A stretch of DNA of 64,000 nt from Dipteris shenzhenensis. Lineage: Eukaryota > Polypodiophyta > Polypodiopsida > Gleicheniales. Every line of letters begins with the position of its first letter. Position 1 is the stretch's first letter. The stretch lies in the NCBI GenBank assembly GCA_047967505.1, contig CM106538.1. One strand, written 5' to 3'. Below are positions 56,168 through 64,000 of the stretch, one piece after another. The notes beneath the pieces were generated by a model. It worked only from the letters and a program-made list of their open reading frames with translations. It did not search any database and had not been told where the DNA came from. A program made the position numbers and the translations under genes.

Positions 56168-57178
56168 ATGTTTAACCTTGTAGTTTGTCACGGCTTCCCA
56201 CCAGCATGGAGCACCACTACTATCGTACCAATACACAAAGCAGGAGACCTCATGGACACTGCGAACTATCGCACCCTCATGATTGGCCACACACTAGCCA
56301 AGATCTATGGATTGGTACAAGAGAGAGAGATTAGCAATCATACAAAGGCACGAGGGCAGCAAACACTAGGGCAGGCAAGATTCAGGAGGCAGCACTCTAC
56401 TCTAGACCACATCTTCACTCTGAGGGCTATCATTGAGGAGGCGAGGCCTAGACATCAAAGAGTCTACACATGCTTTGTAGACTTTCGAAAAGCCTTCGAC
56501 ACTATTCGACGATCCCGCATGATCAAGAGACTACAAGAGATGTAGATCCCAGAGATGCTGATATGGGGTGTGATGAGCTTATATGAGTCAGTCAGAAGCA
56601 AGGTCCGTGCCCCAGGTCTATCGGATTGGGTCGAGAGCACCATTGGGGTGAAGCAGGGCTGCCCTCTCTCACTGACTCTCTTTGGACTCTACATTGATGA
56701 GATCGCATCTTTCATAGATCACCTAGGTGGCGAGGGCTCATTATTAGGGGATCTCCTCATACAGATATTGTTATATGTCGATGATATAGTCCTTATATTC
56801 TCTTCAGCGGAGGGGCTACAGAGAGATCTGGAGGCATTAGAGGTGTTTTGCAGAGAGAGAGATCTGACGGTCAACCTTGGGAAAAGTAAGGTCATGATCA
56901 ACACCTCATGAGCAGTGACTAACTGACTTACTTTCACCTATCATGGTGAACCAGTTGAGATAGTGTAGTCATACACATATTTGGGGGCAGTCTTCACAGG
57001 ACCCATCTTCACGATGAAACATGCAGCTTAGGCACGACTCACACGAGGGCATAGTGCTTTGGCTAGACTAGAGCGGCAGTGTTTCCAGGTGCACTTCCAG
57101 GATCCACTGACGAAGGGCTGGCTTTTCGACACACTAGTGCGGCCGACTGTCATGTATGCAACACCTTTCTGGGGGTCT
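56168..57178 (+). pseudogene. LINE reverse transcriptase domain
   Basis: The frame 56168-56911 is interrupted only by TAG at 56543-56545. RT motifs appear in order: FPPAWSTTTIVPIHKAGD, NYRTLMIGHTLAKIYG, CFVDFRKAFDT (motif A, catalytic Asp), GVKQGCPLSLTLFGLYIDE (motif B) and LLYVDDIVL with YVDD at 56774-56785 (motif C), then LTVNLGKSKVMI. Past TGA at 56909-56911 the thumb continues with SYTYLGAVFTG and ARLTRGH, interrupted by TAG at 56968-56970 and 57029-57031. The inverted copy has Gln at both these positions. Confidence 0.78.
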
Positions 57179-57859
57179 GTATTGGGCTTTATTTGATGGA
57201 GATGCGGCGACACAAGGAGGCTCTTCTATGACAGATTAGAGAGAAACAAGGGATGGTCAGACCACTACAGGACATAGAGGGTGACCGGGCACAGTGGCAT
57301 GTCACAGACTTCTATACATTTGAGTCAACCCCCGGACACAATGGAGTGGAGGAAGAGGAGCTAGCCGATATGAGAGCAGTCTGGATGAGCAGCCAACACA
57401 GTATCACCGAGAGAGGGACGCAGAGGCCACATGTGCAACAGAGAGCCCCCAGAGTACACTCTATTGAGGTCCGACCTATCACAGCTTTCCTCAGGGGAGA
57501 CCGACAGAGACAAGGGGTCACTCTAGACATAGCCCAGAGAGTCCAGAGAGCGAGGAGACCGTGCCCCCCACCGTAGTACGAGACAGCTCGTCAGATGCAG
57601 ATACGAGACATTTTTGCAGCCCACCAGAGATCCATCACTATACCAGGCTTCGGTTTCGTCCCAATGCCTAGATAGATTGATTGATATGATTATGATTCTG
57701 TTAGCATAGACTAGTACTCAGTAGTACTCAGCAAGGGTCCTAGCGTACCCTTTGCTTCAACCCACTGAGGCTTGTATGAGTTCACTTTTTTGTGCACTTT
57801 GTCCCATAGGCCCGCGAGGTCTCTTGTGGACGTTAATATTTCTTTCTTTCTCCTCCTCC

Positions 57860-59127
57860 ACCCCACTGTGTCTTGGAGCTAACTCGAATGCATAAAAATC
57901 TGTGACATGCCACTATGTGTGGTCAACCTCTACATCCTGTGGTGTGATCGCCTCCTGCTGTTCTCTAATCTATCGTAGCAGGATGTCAGCACATCTCAAG
58001 CAGATACAGCCCAATATAGACCTGGTCATGGAATTGGATCAATCGTGATAGTGGGCCAAAGCCACTTCCATCCTGATAGAGACAGTGGTATCATCCCCGG
58101 ATCTCGTAGTAGGCTGGGTAGGTACAAAGAAAGTGTTCCTTTGTTTCAACCACTCCTAATGTGCATAGCGTGCATGTCCACTGCTCTCTAGGTATACATG
58201 TTGCTCTCCCTATCTCAATCCTCAGCTGATGGGATGAAACCCCTCAGTGCATGTGAGACTCTTCTGTCCTCGAGATATAGGGGTCTAATGATGAATCCCT
58301 CCTCTGAGACATTTAGGAAATGCTCACAGTAAAATTGTGTCTTGGTGGGGAGCTCCTAATCTCCCCCCCAAGCCCGAGACGCGTGGAGATGGAGAATATC
58401 TAATCGTATGATACGGTTAATCTCCTCTTGCGGGATCGACTCACGGGGTGCATCCAAACTATACTGAAAGAGGGGGAGCTTGTCCATCTGAATCCTATGC
58501 CTGGCAAACCATGTGGATACACGTGCATACCATGTGTTTGCCCCACCCTCAACTAGTTGTTTGGATGACTCTTGAGCCAGAGCCTCGGTAGTCTCCAATG
58601 AGATAAGTCCCAGACTCTATGGATGAAAGTCACTGTCTGAAAGATGGCATCAATCTGTAGTGGTGTCATGGAGAACTCTACCTGTACTATCTCATGCGGG
58701 ACTGAGGGATTTCTCCGAATCATCCTACATCCCATGGTCACTTGTAGCCACTCAAATCTCTTCCACACTGCTATCGGTAGATCACATTCCCAGAAGGGTG
58801 CTGCATACATGGCAGTCGGTCGCACTAGTGTATTGAAAAGCCAACACTTCGTCGGTGGATCTTGGAAGTGTGCCTGGAAACCCTGTCTCTCCAATTGGGC
58901 TAGAGCACCCCGTCCCCGCGTGAGTCGTGCCTGGGCTGCATGCATCATAGTGAAAAGGGATCCTGTGAAGACTGCTCCCAAATATGTGTAGGACTGTGCT
59001 ATCTCCACTAGCTCGGCTCGATAAGTGAAACTAAGTCGTCAAATTACTGCATGTGAGTTGTTGATGACCACAACCTTGGTCTGCCCAAGGTTGACCGTCA
59101 GGTCTCTCTCTCTACAGAATACCTCTA
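57860..59127 (-). mobile_element. Second LINE family, inverted copy (3' half)
   Basis: On the minus strand, from 59127 downward, the reading is EVFCRERDLTVNLG, then SYTYLGAVFTGS, AAQARLTRGRGALAQLERQG and LVRPTAMYAAPFWEC, closely matching the plus copy at 56840-57178. It continues beyond the plus copy's break with VWKRFEWLQVTMGCRMIRRN and a frame at 58598-58356 (NTWYARVSTWFARHRIQ). RT motifs A to C are missing because a copia LTR begins at 59128. This copy is less damaged than the plus one. The two copies meet tail to tail near 57850. Confidence 0.72.
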
Positions 59128-59412
59128 TGTTAGAAACATGGTGTGAGGGAGAGAGAGAGAGATAGGCTAGGGAGTGAAGAAGTGATACTCAAATGGAAAC
59201 ATAATGAAGGCTTTCATTAATTCATCAAGTATGACAAGACAAGTGAAGTACAAGCCTTATATAGGCTACTCACTTACACACTAGCACTCAGTGCATATGG
59301 GATAAGTCCCATGATGACACATGGCACTCACACATGACTTAGACACATAGACTAGTACTAGATCACCTAGTACTACACACCAACACACTCTTTGACTATG
59401 ATATCTCCAACA
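59128..59412 (-). mobile_element. 3' LTR of a minus-strand copia element, with polypurine tract
   Basis: On the minus strand ctcaagggggg (complement of 59413-59423) is followed by TGTTGGAGATATC at 59412. The LTR ends ...tttctaaca at 59128, where LINE sequence begins. Borders are TG...CA and the length is 285 bases. A TATA-like cctatataaggc is at about 59256-59267 on the minus strand. The element body lies to the right (59413 upward). The matching 5' LTR was not found. It is inserted in, and cuts off, the inverted LINE copy. Confidence 0.7.
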
Positions 59413-59752
59413 CCCCCCTTGAGAGCAAAAAGTGTGAGAGCCAACATGCAAGAGTAGACCGATCTCCCCTCCACCGCAATACTGCAAAGAGCAAGTCCAA
59501 CTGTCCAACACCTCCCGTGTGATAGTGACTTCTCAGTCAGCTTGCGACTGGCAAGGGCAAACCATCACTCTTCATGCCCCCTTACTTTGAACTAGGTGGT
59601 CAATACCCTCAACCAAAGTAAAAGACAATACATGCATTTTTGGGGGACAAATCCAGGGCAGAGTACCTCTTATTGACTCCAAATACATTCAATTTAGAGG
59701 GACAACTCAAGGCTGAGAACCTTTATTTGACTCAACACAAGCATATATAGAG

Positions 59753-60007
59753 CTAAGCATCATCTACCTTCTCAAAGAGGAATAGATCATGCAACATAGC
59801 AATTGAAGCTTCCTGCTCAGGTTCAGTAGATGTAGCATAAATATTCTTGAGCTTGTCTAGGTTCTCCTTAGCTGAAGTAGTGAGGTCAAGTTCGTGAAGC
59901 AATTTGTTGACCAACCTCACACCAAGATGGGCCAATGCTTTGTCATGCTTCTCAGCCCTAGATGCAAGTGCTGCTGATGAATCTTCACCACAAGGACTAG
60001 GCTCCAT
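59753..60007 (-). pseudogene. Copia gag remnant
   Basis: The minus-strand frame 60007-59753 has LVNKLLHELDLTTSAKENLD followed by KLKNIYATSTE, the pattern of UBN2-type gag cores (S/T-A-K-E-x-W/L-D-x-L-x-x-x-Y). It lies between the polypurine tract at 59413 and unassigned sequence, in the orientation of the LTR at 59128-59412. No protease, integrase or RT lies between gag and the LTR, so nearly all of pol is deleted. The upstream limit is unknown. Confidence 0.5.
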
Positions 60008-61127
60008 AGTAGCAAACTAAGGTAATAGATTTCACAGCAGCAAATGAAGAGCCAGCAATTAGGAGATCTTTGATAAAGCTTATTATGATATTTTGGATCA
60101 AGCATGCTGAAGAGACACAAGGGGTATGCTCATGAAGATGGGTTGAAATGAGGGATTGATGCCAAGAGCAGCCAATGCCCTTACCAGAAGACTATGGTAA
60201 ACCATTGAAAATGCTGACTTTTTTTGGGTTTTTTTTTTGAAATTTTGATTAATTTTAACAATTGTGTCTCTTGAGCACTTGGTCTTTCCTCGAGAATGAT
60301 TGAAGCAACCAATCGATGAAATTTTTAGCTCATTACACAAGATGCTGACTTTACGTTTACAAACTCGCATGGCTCCAGGCAAGTTTCTGGGGTCACCTTC
60401 CTAAATGTGATGGACAAGTGCAAGGTATGTGAGTATAGCAAAGGAAACAAAACTCACATGGAACCTTGGAAGTTTATGAGAATAAAGAAATTCGTATTTT
60501 GGCAAAGATTTGGTTTTAAATTTATACCCTTTGGAGTACGATAGATCCTCGTGAGATTCTAATGATGCCACGAATGATGTTTTGAAATCTTTAAGTATGC
60601 AACTGGATATAGCTAAGGATATGGTCCTATTGAGACTCAAAAACACTTAACACAGACATTTACTTCAAGGTTAAAAAGGTGGAGACAATATCCTTTCACA
60701 ATTATTTTGGATTATCTGAGCTTAGAAATTGAGTTTATCATGTTGAAAAGGGGATTTGAGCTCTATTCGTGATGCAAAATTTGTCTGGGAGTTTCAGCTT
60801 AGGATTAGACCATGAGGAAGTTTATTTTATAACCCTAGTACAACCGGTCATTGTTGATGGATGCCCACATGTAGACAAAGAAGCTTGCGAGAAAGTGGTG
60901 AAGGTGCAAAAGAGGTTATGGAAGTAGAAGTTAAAATGCAAATCCTTTTATCAAAGCATGCTGGCTGAAATTAAGAGTATAGTTACAAGGTTATTGGATC
61001 GTGGTGAGTTTATGGGAGGGCCCATTTAAAGAATAGTTGCTATTGTGGATGGCCTGGCGCATGAGGTAAATCTAAAGTTAATTAAACAAGTGAATACATT
61101 CCAGAGGCCTACCCTGGCAAACTGAAA

Positions 61128-61158
<31 letters not shown>

Positions 61159-63090
61159 ACAAGAAGCAGCTTAGAGAGAGAGAAGAAGAAGAAGAAAGAA
61201 GAAGAAGAGAGAGAGAGAGAAAGGGGGAGAAAATGATGGCCAAATTTTTGAAATTACTATAATCGGTTTTAGCTTCTTACAAAAATCCCCATCTCTAAGG
61301 CCTATAGGGGTAGGCCAACAAATGCTATTGTGTTTTTAGAGGATGAGTTTGGGCATGTTCCTGGATTCATCTAGATATATAAATATGTGACTCATATTAA
61401 GAAGGTTTCAAGAATATAGAACTCTCTTTGCTTGTAACTTGGGTCATCAATGGCAATTCACAACATGAATACCACTCACAAGGAAAAGCCTTTCTTTTCT
61501 GAAAATGTATGCTGGCTGTCTTGCAAATGATCTTCCAAATGAATATGTTAAAGGACTTGAGGACCACAAGATTGGAGTAGCACTTAAACGGTTATGCCCT
61601 AAATGATCCTCCAAATAAGGTAACCAAATCTTAACAAGCTGTGGTATTCAAGCCAGTGCAAGGATTTCTTCAGAAAGACCTTGTGCACTCAGTAGCTCAT
61701 TGTTGTGTTCATTGTCTTCTTGGTTCAAAAGAAGTAGTAGCCATTTGAGAAAATGTGCAATTGGGGCTTTATGGGGCCAGGGTTGTCTGACTCAATTCCC
61801 TTATGCCGCCCTTAGTTGGCCACTTTTAGGTGCCTATTTGGAGCCTCGTGAGGGCTACATACAGTGGACTTGAAGTCCATACTCCTATGGCCTAGTGCTT
61901 CCATTTGTAAATATTATTTGCTAAGGTATGCACTTTATATTCCATTATGGCTTCATTCTAGGCATGATTGTTTTCAAACGAGGCCTCTCGTATTGGGGAT
62001 TGTCTTGGGCAACTCTTTTTTTAAACATGGCACAGTGCTTGGTGGATAATAGTTTGTGCTAAACATTTAAGGGGTAGTAACTTGTTTCTTCACAAGATTG
62101 TATCTGGGATGGCTTTCAAGGCTTGTGAACTATTGTAAATCAATGCTAAATGAGAAAGAGTCAAGTGATCAAAGTTGGGAGCTCAAAGAGTGTTGCTCCT
62201 GTGAGACAGATTATCTGCCCTTGAAGGACAAAGGGTAGCAGTCACATGGTACTATTAAAATATTGGAGTTGAAAGAGGTTGTTTAAGTCCTCCAGAAAGA
62301 ACTTGTACAAGGGTCACGAAAACAATAAAGAACAAAGTGAAGTATCTTAATAGGCGCCATGTTGAGAATAGACAGTATCTTACATTTTTTCAGTTAACAA
62401 ACAAGACTTAAAGCCTGGCATGTCACATCAATCTGTGTTCATTTCTATGGAAAGCGAGGTCTGAGGGCCTTGCTCAGCATAAGTTACATCTCTTCCTACA
62501 TGTTTGTCCTGATAATGTGACAGTTTTTTTTATGTTTCTTCATGGGTAATTGTATTTCAAAATTAATGAGGAAAAATTATGTTCCAATTTGTTAAGTAGA
62601 GGTGTAAGTCTCAAACTTTTACCCTCAATTGCTTCTAATCGATCAATGATAAAGAATGCCCTCAACATTTTTATTATGGTTCTGTCAATTTGTACTCTCA
62701 TTAGCTCACTTGTCCCAATGGTTTTGGATGCAGATCCCTTTACAGACGATGGAAGCCCACAAAGATAAGGTATGGTCTGTGCACTTCTTCACAATATTGA
62801 TGTCCCCTTGTACTTGAAAGGAATAGCTTATCATTCCCATCATCACATAAGGTTCAAGCAGAATGATTGCTATCTGCTTCCTGAGCTCGTATGACTGCAA
62901 GGCCCACCCTTTCCACCTGCTTTCTGAGCTTGTATGAATGCAAGGCCCACCCTTTCCACTTGCTTGCCTCTTGATCTACTGTCTTTCCTTTGCATTGCTA
63001 TCTCCTTCTGCCCTGCTCCTACCCCCGCCTCTTGGCCCTCACTTCCTTCTCCTTTTCACTCGTATTCCTTATTCCACTGCCATTCCGTAG

Positions 63091-63142
<52 letters not shown>

Positions 63143-63662
63143 TGAATTAAAGATTGCTTCCACTGATGTAGCCCACTCTTTTATTCATAGGTAGATGTGC
63201 GACAAGATAGACGACCTCCTACTCATGCTTACCAGCCTTGTTGCAGGCTCTACAAGCTATAGACTCAAAGACTGACTCATGTATGGATTCTAGAGAAAGA
63301 TGGACTTGCTTTGCGAGTCGCGACACACCACGAGCTACTCGAGAGTCGACTCTCATGAGCAATTCAACCTACCCAATCTGGGCCTGCGCAGGCCAAAAAG
63401 AAGCAACTAGACCGCCATCCTCCCGGTCTTGTAGGAGCCAACGTCCATTCGCATCATGAACAGTTGCATGCTTACCATGCAGGATCCAAATGGTAGCCAT
63501 GCATTGCCCAGCTGCCATGCCACATGATTCATGTACTACACAAGCCATTGAACACGTAGTAGAGCCGAATCTCCATGAGTCGATGATGTCTGCCAACTAA
63601 TGAGCCTAAGGGCCCTTCCACCCTTCCAATCATTTAGCCAATAAGACAAGCCCCCTGGAGCA
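60008..63662. other. Mostly non-coding stretch with microsatellites
   Basis: No gene is supported. Features seen: a T-run at 60219-60239; GA repeat at 61131-61158 and GA/GAA-rich sequence to 61230; a tandem pair of about 58 bases (agctcgtatgactgcaaggc / agcttgtatgaatgcaaggc) at 62880-62965; and a CT run at 63098-63139. Frames such as 60401-60646 (minus), 62550-62768 and 63238-63459 (plus) lack family features. Confidence 0.45.
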
Positions 63663-64000
63663 GATTTCCTAACATTCCCCCCCAAATCTGAGTAGGGGAG
63701 AAACACCAAACAAGAACAATCTTGCGATATCAAACTTTAACCTGAAAAACTGAGCCACCGAAATCTTCTAAATAGACTAAAGGATGATCTACCCACGAAG
63801 AGCCAAGGCCAAATATAAACAATTGCATGCTTACGAAAGTTCTATAATGCCTTGTCATGATCATCAATTTGTGTTTCCAAAAGTCTTGCAGGTTCATTTG
63901 GATGTCCATCAACTATACACACCTTTTCTTTGGAGTTCCCAAGCTGCTTATCTTTCGATTGTTTGTAGAGAAACCATTCAGTATGGCCTTCCTTCCCACA
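63663..64000 (-). mobile_element. Possible polypurine tract and LTR edge of a further minus-strand element
   Basis: On the minus strand ctcagatttgggggggaa (complement of 63675-63692) is followed by TGTTAGGAAATC (63674 downward), the same layout as the tract and LTR at 59412. The element body would lie to the right and run out of the window. The LTR would extend left of 63663, but its far end is not identified. The short frame at 63730-63912 (minus) is not assignable. Confidence 0.4.

Larger units (their letters stand above)
54440..57850 (+). mobile_element. Second LINE family, plus copy, decayed
   Basis: The element runs from a short basic/acidic upstream frame (54440-54568) through an endonuclease-RT polyprotein to a 3' region that ends before 57900. 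It begins directly after the LTR at 53950-54413. The C-terminal part is shortened: after LVRPTVMYATPFWGS (near 57175) the following sequence differs from the inverted copy at 57860-59127. 5' and 3' ends are not precisely seen; no poly(A) tail is evident. Confidence 0.6.

Noticed and set aside
62934-63194. Small secreted protein ending in a Ser/Leu run
   Set aside because: The frame reads through the CT microsatellite and a tandem repeat, with no family signal.

Overview
The window looks like nuclear DNA of a large, repeat-rich plant genome, most likely a homosporous fern. The basis is a decayed PPR gene (44.3-47.1 kb) whose repeats, with recurring words such as GLERDVFVGSTLVDMYAKC and LIAGYAEHGLDEEAL, match the style I remember from Ceratopteris and Adiantum. 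Around it are R2R3-MYB, Ty1/copia, Ty3/gypsy, LINE and CMC-type DNA transposon sequences, spliceosomal GT-AG introns, microsatellites and AT-rich filler. I see no tRNA, rRNA, CRISPR array or bacterial gene. No complete undamaged host gene was found.

Layout. 0-2.8 kb: the last three exons of a CMC-type transposon accessory gene, a subterminal array of short CCTATATAGG-like repeats, a damaged R2R3-MYB gene, then a second such array. 3.5-5.1 kb: a LINE relic. 5.4-9.4 kb: tandem repeats and no clear gene. 9.5-18.95 kb: a large CMC/Tnp2-type transposon with a minisatellite leader intron, a transposase gene (11.2-15.05 kb), a many-exon second gene (15.2-18.2 kb) and a terminal repeat array with a foldback. 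19.8-21.4 kb: two small MITE-like elements, one with a 9-bp target duplication that a tandem paralogous empty site confirms. 21.9-30.1 kb: a repeat family present as two direct copies and one inverted copy, with further tandem and palindromic repeats between. 30.2-32.0 kb: a broken gene reading as an N-terminal plant-transposon-like domain, coiled coil and RING-H2 finger. 32.8-34.2 kb: a minus-strand gypsy relic with a duplicated RT fragment and a probable LTR. 37.4-43.56 kb: a LINE with ORF1, endonuclease, RT, zf-RVT and poly(A), carrying a second, 5'-truncated LINE with a 17-bp target duplication. 44.3-47.1 kb: the PPR pseudogene (minus). 47.7-49.7 kb: copia RT/RNase H and 3' LTR. 50.3-51.5 kb: copia gag with zinc knuckles and LTR. 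53.95-54.41 kb: a minus-strand LTR. 54.4-59.1 kb: two copies of another LINE in opposite orientations. 59.1-60.0 kb: a minus-strand copia LTR with polypurine tract and gag remnant. 63.66 kb to the end: another minus-strand LTR edge.

How the parts relate. The two transposon genes probably form one mobile unit; the fragment at the left edge keeps the same exon order and nearly the same exon sizes as the end of the intact-looking second gene. Most other sequence is retroelement debris. Many premature stops in transposon, LINE and PPR frames are ones a single C-to-T change in CAG, CAA or CGA would produce. In one LINE this is shown directly against its inverted copy. This fits decay of methylated, silenced DNA.
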